DNA of 8,508 nucleotides. It comes from an uncultured Pseudoflavonifractor sp. (GTDB lineage Bacteria > Bacillota > Clostridia > Oscillospirales > Oscillospiraceae). The stretch covers positions 1-8,508 of the forward strand of contig CANOHR010000035.1 of assembly GCA_947565875.1 (NCBI GenBank). The letters run 5' to 3'. The translations under genes and the position numbers were made by a program. How positions within the stretch are numbered: position 1 is the first letter of the stretch; the number at the start of each line of letters is the position of its first letter. Below, piece by piece: positions 1 to 5,195 of the stretch. The notes under the pieces are model-generated. The model ran no database searches, was not told the DNA's origin, and was given only the letters and a program-made list of their open reading frames with translations.

Positions 1-400
1 TGACCTCAATATACTCCGGGATCATCCCCGTGGCGGGCTGGACCACGTCGGGGTATTTGATATTCAGCTTCCCGCAGTCTGCGAAAAAGGCGTCGGTATA
101 AAATTGGGCGATGTCCATCACCGTCTTGTGTTCCCGCTTGGCCCCCTTTACCATCTTGTCCTCCCCGGTGTCGGCGTCGGAGGAGAGGTGGCCCACGTCG
201 GTGATATTCATCACCCGCTTGACCTCATATCCCTCCCACCGAAGGGCCTTTTCCAGTACGTCCTCCATAATGTAGGAGCGGAGATTGCCGATGTGGGCAA
301 AGTGGTACACCGTGGGGCCGCAGGTATACATGGATACCTTCCCCGGCTCATGGGTCCTGAACTCTTCCTTCCGGTGGGACAGGGAATTATAAAGCTGCAT
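1..400 (-). CDS. cysS: Cysteinyl-tRNA synthetase, N-terminal part (runs off the left edge)
   Basis: Charges tRNA-Cys with cysteine in the cytoplasm (class I aminoacyl-tRNA synthetase). The visible 133 residues start at an ATG at 398-400, preceded by GGAGGAG six bases upstream. They read MQLYNSLSHRKEEF, then MYTCGPTVY at about residues 24-32. In the CysRS family the cysteine of this motif is one of the zinc ligands that recognise substrate cysteine. HIGN follows at about 36-39 as the class I HIGH signature, and NITDVGHL with a GEDKM segment comes next; all are typical of CysRS. The KMSKS loop and anticodon-binding domain lie outside the window, so completeness cannot be judged. Expression should be governed by the T-box leader directly upstream. 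The call rests on recognising the family motifs, and I see no reasonable alternative. Confidence 0.97.
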   Translation of the reverse strand, partial: MQLYNSLSHRKEEFRTHEPGKVSMYTCGPTVYHFAHIGNLRSYIMEDVLEKALRWEGYEVKRVMNITDVGHLSSDADTGEDKMVKGAKREHKTVMDIAQFYTDAFFADCGKLNIKYPDVVQPATGMIPEYIEV

Positions 401-428
401 GATATCTCCTCCAATTTCCGAGCGAAAG

Positions 429-659
429 CAAAAACGCCTCCCATGCCCAAAGGCATGAGAGGCGTTTGATACGCGGTTCCACTCTCGTTTCTCACTCAAA
501 AGCCGATAACGGGGCCCGACCGGAAGGCGTTACCCTCCCCGCTCCCGGAATGCAATTCACTTCCGGCCGCTCCCAAGCCCGCTCTCAGCCAATGGCAGGC
601 TCTTTCTGTGGACGGCGCCGAAACCTACTTTTTCCGTTCATAGCGCTTGTATTTTCACC
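429..659 (-). promoter_or_regulatory. T-box leader (tRNA-Cys-sensing riboswitch) of cysS
   Basis: The untranslated leader of cysS carries the landmarks of a T-box in order on the minus strand. There is an AGTA motif at 626-629 in the 5' part of Stem I, then AG-rich distal Stem I segments. A GAAT-TGC-A specifier region follows with UGC (a Cys codon) at 552-554. CCGTTAT lies at 506-512, and the antiterminator T-box sequence AGAGTGGAACCGCG at 472-485, followed at once by a terminator hairpin. In this family uncharged tRNA pairs its anticodon with the specifier and its NCCA end with the UGGN bulge, which stabilises the antiterminator. The bulge here is UGGA (478-481), complementary to UCCA, matching the U73 discriminator known for tRNA-Cys. 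The predicted effect is cysS transcription when tRNA-Cys is uncharged. The exact helices of Stem I were not folded, and the 5' end is inferred from the promoter. Confidence 0.95.
432..467 (-). terminator. Rho-independent terminator of the cysS T-box leader
   Basis: On the minus strand AAACGCCTCTCATGCC and GGCATGGGAGGCGTTT form a 16-bp stem (one U-G wobble) closed by a TTTG loop. The T-run of the 3' arm continues for two more bases, followed by GCTTT. It starts four bases after the conserved T-box sequence and ends about 30 bases before the cysS start, which is the standard place for the regulated terminator. It competes with the antiterminator formed by the T-box sequence. Confidence 0.93.
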
Positions 660-665
660 AGCAGT

Positions 666-694
666 ATATTATCATGGGAGACGGAAGGTGTCAA
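666..694 (-). promoter_or_regulatory. Probable sigma-A promoter of cysS and its T-box leader
   Basis: On the minus strand a perfect -35 hexamer TTGACA (689-694) is separated by exactly 17 bases from TAATAT (666-671), a 4/6 match to the -10 consensus. GATAAT and TATACT overlap this -10 but give spacings of 15 and 20. Transcription would begin near 659, some 15-20 bases before the first recognisable T-box segment. The -35 box contains the TGA stop codon of the upstream XRE regulator gene, so no terminator separates the two genes and read-through from that gene would enter the same leader. Confidence 0.75.
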
Positions 695-918
695 GAGGTG
701 GCATCCCTTCTGGGATAGGGCTCCTCCACATCGGTAAGCCCCGCCAGATAATCCATGCTGGTACCCAGGGCCAGCGCGATCTTCCGGCACTGTTCAAAGC
801 TGTAGTAGCGTTTTCCGCTTTCGATCTTGGAATAATCGCTCTGGTCGATCCCGGTCAGCATCTGCATTTTCATCTGGGTATACTTTCTCTTTTTCCGCAG
901 GTCTCTCAATCTGGACAT
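691..918 (-). CDS. Small XRE-family helix-turn-helix transcriptional regulator
   Basis: A 75-residue protein that is essentially one Cro/CI (XRE) DNA-binding domain, expected to act as a dimeric repressor or activator in the cytoplasm. MSRLRDLRKKRKYTQ opens the domain. TQMKMQMLTGID and QSDYSKIESGKRYYS correspond to the helix-turn-helix and recognition helix, and CRKIALALGTSMDYLAGL is the typical closing helix pair. A short acidic then basic tail follows, with no ligand or protease domain. I chose ATG at 918 because GGGTG lies five bases before it and the family usually begins just ahead of the first helix. An ATG at 936 would add six residues (MVLGDG) but has no well-spaced ribosome binding site. 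The gene diverges from a 74-residue ORF across a region with repeated TTGACCTA, the likely target. Its stop codon lies inside the cysS promoter. The regulated genes are unknown, and autoregulation is inferred. Confidence 0.85.
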   Translation of the reverse strand: MSRLRDLRKKRKYTQMKMQMLTGIDQSDYSKIESGKRYYSFEQCRKIALALGTSMDYLAGLTDVEEPYPRRDATS

Positions 919-945
919 ACCATCACCCAAAACCATTATGGCAAA

Positions 946-978
946 TTGACCTATTGATATTAGGGTGATTTTGACCTA
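946..978. promoter_or_regulatory. Candidate operator: two direct repeats TTGACCTA
   Basis: Identical 8-mers TTGACCTA occur at 946-953 and 971-978 in the 82 bases between two divergent genes. Their starts are 25 bp apart, somewhat over two helical turns. The first abuts the -35 box of the plus-strand promoter and the second overlaps its -10 box. A regulator bound to both would block that promoter, and it could also affect the XRE gene on the other strand. That the XRE protein encoded next door is the ligand is an inference from position only. Confidence 0.45.
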
Positions 979-982
979 CAAT
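954..982 (+). promoter_or_regulatory. Predicted promoter of the 74-residue plus-strand gene
   Basis: TTGATA (954-959, 5/6 to the -35 consensus) and TACAAT (977-982, 5/6 to the -10 consensus) are separated by the optimal 17 bases. Transcription would start near 989, immediately before the ribosome binding site AGGTGA at 990-995. This gives a leader of only about a dozen bases. The XRE gene on the minus strand has a possible CATAAT -10 box at 935-940 but no clear -35 box. Confidence 0.65.
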
Positions 983-1000
983 ATGAGTGAGGTGATCTCC

Positions 1001-1225
1001 ATGAATGCATACGAGGAATATTTGACCGGGCTTATCGCCCAAAAGCGGGAGGAGGGGCTGCTACCCGAGCTAAGCTCTGAGAGAGAGGCCCTTCTGGTGG
1101 ACATGGTCACCGATGTTCTGCACGTCTTTGACGGTGTTTCCACCGAAACAGCCGCCGCCTCCCTGCAAAGCCTCCGAGACCTCTTGCGGCGGCTGGAGGA
1201 GACCTCCGGAACGGAGAAGAGATAA
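1001..1225 (+). CDS. Hypothetical 74-residue protein divergent from the XRE regulator
   Basis: I do not recognise this protein. It begins at the ATG at 1001, six bases after a clear AGGTGA ribosome binding site. An in-frame ATG at 965 would precede that site and overlap the promoter, so it is unlikely. The sequence (MNAYEEYLTGLIAQKREEG, then a stretch with ALLVDMVTDVLHVFD, ending SLRDLLRRLEETSGTEKR) is rich in Glu, Leu and Arg. It looks like two or three amphipathic helices, with no membrane segment, signal peptide or cysteine motif. The good promoter, the ribosome binding site and the absence of a competing gene on the other strand make it a real gene despite its size. It is the only plus-strand gene in the window and shares its control region with the XRE regulator. 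It may be a regulatory partner or target, but no toxin, antitoxin or anti-repressor family is evident. Confidence 0.7.
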   Translation: MNAYEEYLTGLIAQKREEGLLPELSSEREALLVDMVTDVLHVFDGVSTETAAASLQSLRDLLRRLEETSGTEKR

Positions 1226-1248
1226 ATAAAAATTTAGCGGTGGTTCCA

Positions 1249-1282
1249 TCCCTGTGCGGGCGGGTTTAGAACCCGCCCCTAC
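1249..1282 (-). repeat. REP-like palindromic element, copy 1 (minus orientation)
   Basis: Read on the minus strand the element begins GTAGGG, has a palindromic core GGGCGGGTT-CTA-AACCCGCCC (9-bp arms, plus-strand positions 1258-1278) and ends CGCACAGGGA. It matches copy 2 at 1298-1329 when that is read on the plus strand, so the two form an inverted pair about 15 bases apart. It lies in the 161-base gap between the 74-residue gene and pgsA, which holds nothing coding. Short palindromes of this kind are often dispersed in intergenic regions; the genome copy number cannot be seen here. Confidence 0.7.
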
Positions 1283-1297
1283 ACATTGCCAACCTTC

Positions 1298-1329
1298 GTA
1301 GGGACCGGTTCCAAACCGGCCCGCCAGGA
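1298..1329 (+). repeat. REP-like palindromic element, copy 2 (plus orientation)
   Basis: GTAGGGACCGG opens the element. The core CCGGTT-CCA-AACCGG (1305-1319) forms a 6-bp stem, and the element ends CCCGCCAGGA. Over the first 26 bases it differs from copy 1 at four positions. Two of these are the paired stem positions 9 and 21, where G-C in copy 1 has become C-G, so pairing is kept. One other change breaks a pair lower in the stem and one is in the loop. Confidence 0.68.
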
Positions 1330-1354
1330 CCTTTTCATTTGCCCTTACAAAACA

Positions 1355-1381
1355 CCCCCGGACGGCAGCGCCGTCCGGGGG
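1355..1381 (-). terminator. Rho-independent terminator of the recA-recX-rimO-pgsA block
   Basis: CCCCCGGACGGC and GCCGTCCGGGGG form a perfect 12-bp GC-rich stem around a 3-base loop. It begins five bases after the pgsA stop codon and on the minus strand is followed by TGTTTTGT. The U-tract in the plus direction (CTCGTTTAT) is poorer, so it serves the pgsA side mainly and may weakly stop transcription from the convergent 74-residue gene. Confidence 0.88.
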
Positions 1382-1386
1382 CTCGT

Positions 1387-1917
1387 TTATAGTTGGCTCC
1401 AGTCAAATACATCCCGGTTCTTGACAAAATATTCCGCCCCGGAATAGAGGGTGGTAACGACGATCACCCAGACGCAGGCGGTATTGACCCAGCCGGGCAA
1501 AAAGGGCAGGAACATGAGGATGAGGCAGATCATGGTGGAGGCGGTCTTCACCTTTCCCGACCAGCCCGCTGCAATGACCCGGCCTCCCTCCACGGCGATA
1601 AGCCGCATTCCCGACACGGCAAATTCCCGAAAAATGACGATGGCCACCGCCCAGGCAGGCATTTTCCCACACTCCACGAACCAGAGCATGGCTGTCACCA
1701 CCAGCACCTTATCCGCCAGGGGGTCCATAAACTTTCCAAAGTCGGTGACCAGGTTCCGGCTCCGGGCAATGTGACCGTCCAGCAGATCGGTAAGGCTGGC
1801 CAATACAAATATGACCAGGGCCACATAGTTGCTCCCCGGAAACCCCAGGTACAGCACCAACAGAAATGCCGGGATCATCAACACCCGCAGCAGAGTCAGC
1901 TTATTGGCTGTGTTCAT
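1387..1917 (-). CDS. pgsA: CDP-diacylglycerol--glycerol-3-phosphate 3-phosphatidyltransferase
   Basis: An integral membrane enzyme that transfers the phosphatidyl group of CDP-diacylglycerol to glycerol 3-phosphate. This is the committed step to phosphatidylglycerol and cardiolipin. The 176-residue product has the complete CDP-alcohol phosphatidyltransferase signature D-G-x2-A-R-x8-G-x3-D-x3-D at residues 47-69, with D44 also present. These acidic residues bind the catalytic metal. Four to five hydrophobic helices surround it, and the N-terminus MNTANKLTLLR is typical of PgsA. I chose ATG at 1917, four bases after the rimO stop, because GAGGAG seven bases upstream is a good ribosome binding site. 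A longer frame from 1938 would overlap rimO and add seven atypical residues. The spacing implies translational coupling to rimO. Related transferases share the signature, but length and N-terminus favour PgsA. Confidence 0.94.
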   Translation of the reverse strand: MNTANKLTLLRVLMIPAFLLVLYLGFPGSNYVALVIFVLASLTDLLDGHIARSRNLVTDFGKFMDPLADKVLVVTAMLWFVECGKMPAWAVAIVIFREFAVSGMRLIAVEGGRVIAAGWSGKVKTASTMICLILMFLPFLPGWVNTACVWVIVVTTLYSGAEYFVKNRDVFDWSQL

Positions 1918-1921
1918 TTCC

Positions 1922-3241
1922 TCACTCCTCGATCTCACCTGTCAGGTCCCCGTCCTCGGTCCCTGTGAGGCGCACATAGACAAATTCCCCCGCCGGGACC
2001 ACTCCGGAGGCGGTAAAGAAGACTCTGCCGTCCACCTCCACCGAGTCTGCGTAGGTCCGTCCGGCAAAACAGCCCATCTGAGGATCAAAGCCCTCACACA
2101 GGACCTCCATCACCGTCCCCAGACGGCTTTCATTGTACCTGTCCAGTACCGCGGACTGAAGTTCCACCAGCCGCTCCACCCGCTGCTGGGCGATCTCTTC
2201 CGGGACCTGGTCCGGCATTTCCGCCGCACGGGTCCCCTCCTCCCGGGAATACTGGAACACCCCCGCCCGCTCGATGCCTGTCTCGGTAACAAAACGGCAA
2301 AGGGCTTCAAAATCCGCCTCTGTCTCTCCGGGAAGGCCGCAGATCAGGGAGGTGCGAAGGACCAGGCCGGGGATCCTCTCCCGCAGCTTCCGCAGCAACT
2401 CCCGTAGGCTCTCCTCCGTCCCCCAGCGGTTCATGGACTTCAAAAGATGGTCGCTGCAATGCTGAAGAGGAATATCCAGATACTTGACGATCTTTCTCTC
2501 CTCGGCAATGACCTTGATGAGTTCGTCGTCAAAATGGTCGGGGTATAGGTAGTGGAGCCGGATCCAGCGGAAGGGAAGTTTACATAATTCTCTCAACAGC
2601 AGGGGCAGCCGCCCTTCCCCGTAGAGATCCTTTCCATAGGGGCCGATGTCCTGGGCGATGAGGATCAACTCCTTCACCCCGGAGTCCGCCAGTTCCTTCG
2701 CCTCCTTCAGCACCGACTCCATAGGGCGGCTGCGGTAGCGGCCCCGGAGATAGGGGATGATACAGAAGGCGCAGAAGTTGTCGCAGCCCTCGGCGATCTT
2801 CAGGAAGGCGGTGTAGCCCGGCCCGGTGATGAGCCGCTCCCCCTCCTCGGTGGTGGCGGAGATATCCCCAAAACGTTCAGGTGTCTCCCCCGCCCACACC
2901 GCCTCCACGGCGGAGACGATATCTTCATAGCTGCCAGTCCCCATCATACCGTCCACCTCGGGAAGTTCCCCGCGGATCTCCTCCCGGTAACGCTGGGAAA
3001 GACAACCGCAGACCAGAAGCTTGCCCAGCTTTCCCGCCCGCTTTAACTCCCCCAGAGCAATGATGTGTTCGATGGCTTCGCTCTTGGCCGCGTCGATGAA
3101 GCCGCAGGTGTTGAGTACTGCCACATCGCACCCCTCCGGCTCCCCGGTCACCTCATGTCCGGCATCCCGGCAGAGAGCCATCATCTGCTCGGTGTTGATA
3201 AGATTTTTAGAGCAGCCCAGAGAAATGAAAGCGATTTTCAA
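1922..3241 (-). CDS. rimO: Ribosomal protein S12 methylthiotransferase RimO (TTG start)
   Basis: A radical-SAM enzyme that adds a methylthio group to the beta-carbon of a conserved aspartate of ribosomal protein S12. From the chosen start the product has 439 residues and reads MKIAFISLGCSKNLINTE. The SLGCSKN motif separates RimO from the tRNA enzymes MiaB and MtaB. The N-terminal UPF0004 domain carries three cluster cysteines (C10, C46, C80). The radical-SAM CxxxCxxC follows at C153, C157 and C160 (EGCDNFCAFC, then IIPYLRGRYRSRP), and a C-terminal TRAM-type segment binds the substrate. The start is TTG at 3241, nine bases after AAGGAG (3251-3256), and it places M1 exactly at the family N-terminus. 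An in-frame TTG at 3277 overlaps the recX stop codon (TTGA) but lacks a well-spaced ribosome binding site. It lies between recX and pgsA in a tight operon. Confidence 0.95.
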   Translation of the reverse strand: MKIAFISLGCSKNLINTEQMMALCRDAGHEVTGEPEGCDVAVLNTCGFIDAAKSEAIEHIIALGELKRAGKLGKLLVCGCLSQRYREEIRGELPEVDGMMGTGSYEDIVSAVEAVWAGETPERFGDISATTEEGERLITGPGYTAFLKIAEGCDNFCAFCIIPYLRGRYRSRPMESVLKEAKELADSGVKELILIAQDIGPYGKDLYGEGRLPLLLRELCKLPFRWIRLHYLYPDHFDDELIKVIAEERKIVKYLDIPLQHCSDHLLKSMNRWGTEESLRELLRKLRERIPGLVLRTSLICGLPGETEADFEALCRFVTETGIERAGVFQYSREEGTRAAEMPDQVPEEIAQQRVERLVELQSAVLDRYNESRLGTVMEVLCEGFDPQMGCFAGRTYADSVEVDGRVFFTASGVVPAGEFVYVRLTGTEDGDLTGEIEE

Positions 3242-3273
3242 GACAAAAGTCTCCTTATCGGATAAAGTAGAGG

Positions 3274-3930
3274 TCAATCCTCCTCGATGTCCGCTCCATA
3301 GCGGTTCAATCCCTCCCGGATCTCGCTCCAGCGGTAGCCCCTTCTGGCCAGAGCGTCAGAGGCCCGCTTCAGGTCCTTTTCGTCGGGGACCTTGCCCCGG
3401 AACCGCTTTTGAAGGAAGTCGTCGATCCCGGTCTCAGGCTCCTGGGCCTCCAGAAGGGCCTCCTCCCAGTATTCCCGGGGGATCCCCCGGAGGAAGAACT
3501 CATCCCGAAGCTTCCGTTCCCCGTAGCCCTTGGCGGAATAGTGCCGGGCCACGGTCTTTGCGTACTCGGCGTCGTTCAAATACCCCAAGTCCTCCAGCCA
3601 GTCGGCCACCTCCTCCGCCTGTTCCGCCGTGGCAAAGGGAGGCCGTTCCCGGCCATCCTTTCCACGGGGGCGGCGGGCGGTGAGCTTGTTCACCAACTCC
3701 TTCCGGGACATGGGCCGGGAGGAGATCAGGTCCAGGGCTTTGCTCCGGGCCGCGCTCTTCCCGGCGCTCTCAGTAAGCCGGTCATAGAGTTCATCGGAGA
3801 TCTCCATGCCGGTATAGAGGGCAAAGGAGACCACCTCGTTTTCCGTCACCCGGATACAGGAGCCGTCCTCCAGCCAGCACAGCCACCGTTCCTTGACATG
3901 CTTGGAGGGCTCTAATTTTACGATCTGCAC
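3274..3930 (-). CDS. recX: Regulatory protein RecX (GTG start)
   Basis: RecX binds RecA filaments and modulates their assembly and ATPase/recombinase activity. The 218-residue product has the helical tandem-repeat architecture of the family. Recognisable segments are ALDLISSRPMSRKELVNKL near 65-83, VADWLEDLGYLNDAEYAKTV around 108-127 and GERKLRDEFFLRGIP around 136-150. A final repeat contains ARRGYRWSEIREGL. The extra N-terminal domain of about 60 residues (WLCWLEDGSCIRVTENEV) is usual in Firmicutes RecX, which is longer than the E. coli protein. The start codon is GTG, three bases after the recA stop, with a GGGGA-type ribosome binding site in the recA tail. This adjacency is the classical recA-recX arrangement and implies coupled translation with RecX made in smaller amounts. 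No key feature appears missing. Confidence 0.93.
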   Translation of the reverse strand: MQIVKLEPSKHVKERWLCWLEDGSCIRVTENEVVSFALYTGMEISDELYDRLTESAGKSAARSKALDLISSRPMSRKELVNKLTARRPRGKDGRERPPFATAEQAEEVADWLEDLGYLNDAEYAKTVARHYSAKGYGERKLRDEFFLRGIPREYWEEALLEAQEPETGIDDFLQKRFRGKVPDEKDLKRASDALARRGYRWSEIREGLNRYGADIEED

Positions 3931-3933
3931 GCT

Positions 3934-5085
3934 TTAGTCTTCCCCGTCCTCAAAGTCCTCGGCGGACACGTCTACCCCCCGGCTGGCGGAGCGGGAAGCA
4001 GAGTCCTCCTTCCCGGCGCCTGCCTTGCCGGAGGCCCGGGAAACGCTCTTCCCCATGGTCAGCTTGGAGGCGTTGGCCCGAATATCCGCCTCCAGCTTTT
4101 CCGCCACATCGGGATTATCCTTCAGATACTGCCGTGCGGCGTCCCGGCCCTGGCCAATGCGCACCTCGCCCATGGAGAACCAGGAGCCGGACTTCTGGAC
4201 AAAGTCCAGCTGGACGCCCATGTCCACCAATTCTCCTTCCTTGGCAATGCCCTGCCCAAAGAGGATATCAAACTCCGCCTGCTTGAAGGGAGGGGCCACC
4301 TTGTTCTTCACGATCTTGGCCCGAACATGGTTGCCGATGACTTCGGAACCGTTCTTCAGTCCCTCCACCCGGCGGATATCGATCCGGACGGAGGAATAAA
4401 ACTTCAGCGCCCGACCTCCGGTGGTGACCTCAGGGTTTCCGTAGACGACCCCCACCTTCTCCCGAAGCTGATTGATAAAGATGACGATACAGTTGGTCTT
4501 GGAGATGACTCCTGCCAACTTACGGAGGGCCTGGGACATGAGCCGGGCCAGAAGGCCCACATGAGCGTCTCCCATGTCTCCTTCGATCTCCGCCCGAGGG
4601 GTCAGGGCCGCCACCGAGTCCACCACCACCACGTCTATCGCGCCGGAACGCACCAGCGCCTCGCAGATCTCCAGGCCCTGCTCCCCGGTGTCGGGCTGGG
4701 AGATAAGCATGGAATCGATATCCACCCCCAAAGCCTGGGCATAAACGGGATCCAGAGCATGTTCAGCGTCGATATAGGCTACCTCACCGCCCCGCTGCTG
4801 GGCCTGGGCCACGATATGGAGGGCCAGGGTGGTCTTGCCGGAGGATTCCGGGCCGTAGATCTCAATGATCCGTCCCTTGGGAACACCCCCGATCCCCAGC
4901 GCCAGGTCCAGAGCCAGGGAACCGGTGGGAATGGCCTCCACTACTACGTGGCTGTTCTCTCCCAGACGCATGACGGCGCCTTTGCCATAGTCCTTCTCGA
5001 TCTGAGCCAAGGCCGTATCCAAAGCCTTTTTCTTATCTGCGGCCTGTCCGGGCTGGGTGATGGGCGTTTTTTTCTTTTCTGCCAT
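3934..5085 (-). CDS. recA: Recombinase RecA
   Basis: An ATP-dependent DNA strand-exchange protein that forms filaments on single-stranded DNA and acts as co-protease for LexA self-cleavage. The 383-residue product is full length. The Walker A motif GPESSGKT is at 78-85, the catalytic glutamate region YIDAEHALDP has E108, the Walker B strand DVVVVDSV ends near 158, and FINQLREKVG is at about 203-212. The DNA-binding L2 loop GNPEVTTGGRALKFY is at about 216-230, with Val where E. coli has the first Thr of TTTGG. The C-terminal tail is rich in Ser, Ala and Gly and ends in the acidic SAEDFEDGED, as expected for the autoinhibitory tail. The ATG has GGAGAAGGA just upstream. No GAAC-N4-GTTC SOS box is visible in the 110 bases before the gene, which is unusual for recA in Firmicutes. 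Confidence 0.99.
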   Translation of the reverse strand: MAEKKKTPITQPGQAADKKKALDTALAQIEKDYGKGAVMRLGENSHVVVEAIPTGSLALDLALGIGGVPKGRIIEIYGPESSGKTTLALHIVAQAQQRGGEVAYIDAEHALDPVYAQALGVDIDSMLISQPDTGEQGLEICEALVRSGAIDVVVVDSVAALTPRAEIEGDMGDAHVGLLARLMSQALRKLAGVISKTNCIVIFINQLREKVGVVYGNPEVTTGGRALKFYSSVRIDIRRVEGLKNGSEVIGNHVRAKIVKNKVAPPFKQAEFDILFGQGIAKEGELVDMGVQLDFVQKSGSWFSMGEVRIGQGRDAARQYLKDNPDVAEKLEADIRANASKLTMGKSVSRASGKAGAGKEDSASRSASRGVDVSAEDFEDGED

Positions 5086-5100
5086 GTTCCTTCTCCTCTC

Positions 5101-5117
5101 GAAAGGCGGGGCCTTTC
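5101..5117 (-). other. Small hairpin next to the recA ribosome binding site
   Basis: GAAAGGC and GCCTTTC are perfectly complementary 7-base arms around a 3-base loop, ending right where the recA ribosome binding region (GAGAGGAGAAGGA) begins. It has no T-tract on either side, so it is not a terminator. It could affect mRNA stability or ribosome access, or it may be incidental. Confidence 0.4.
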
Positions 5118-5162
5118 CAAATATATTGCTCCAGTCGGCCCGCAGGCCCTTGGTATGGTCCT

Positions 5163-5191
5163 ATTGTAGGGAAAAAAGTGTACTATAAAAG
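5163..5191 (-). promoter_or_regulatory. Weak candidate promoter for recA
   Basis: In the 110 bases between prmC and recA, TACAAT (5163-5168, minus strand) matches five of six -10 positions. At 17 bases spacing the -35 position reads CTTTTA, a poor match, after a T-rich spacer. No hairpin terminator follows prmC, so recA may be transcribed from this site, by read-through from prmC, or both. Confidence 0.3.
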
Positions 5192-5195
5192 GGAC

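Noticed and set aside
211..495. 94-codon minus-strand frame running through the terminator into cysS
   Set aside because: It is out of frame with cysS, and its start lies in the T-box antiterminator region, which is non-coding RNA.
466..957. 163-codon plus-strand open frame over the T-box and XRE gene
   Set aside because: It crosses a structured T-box leader and a real XRE gene on the other strand, and its sequence has no recognisable content.
691..1225. Possible toxin-antitoxin pair
   Set aside because: The XRE gene and the small ORF are divergent rather than an operon. The small protein shows no toxin or antitoxin motif, so the claim would be unsupported.
1249..1381. Three consecutive hairpins as a CRISPR-like or attenuator array
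   Set aside because: Two are one inverted repeat pair and the third is the pgsA terminator. They have no uniform spacing or direct repetition, and no reading frame or T-box elements accompany them.
1393..1968. 191-codon plus-strand open frame opposite pgsA
   Set aside because: It is antisense to pgsA and also spans the rimO end. The hydrophilic His/Gly/Asp-rich product has no domain.
4327..5169. 280-codon plus-strand open frame opposite recA
   Set aside because: It is fully antisense to an unmistakable recA and has no family features. It reflects the codon bias of the GC-rich minus-strand gene.
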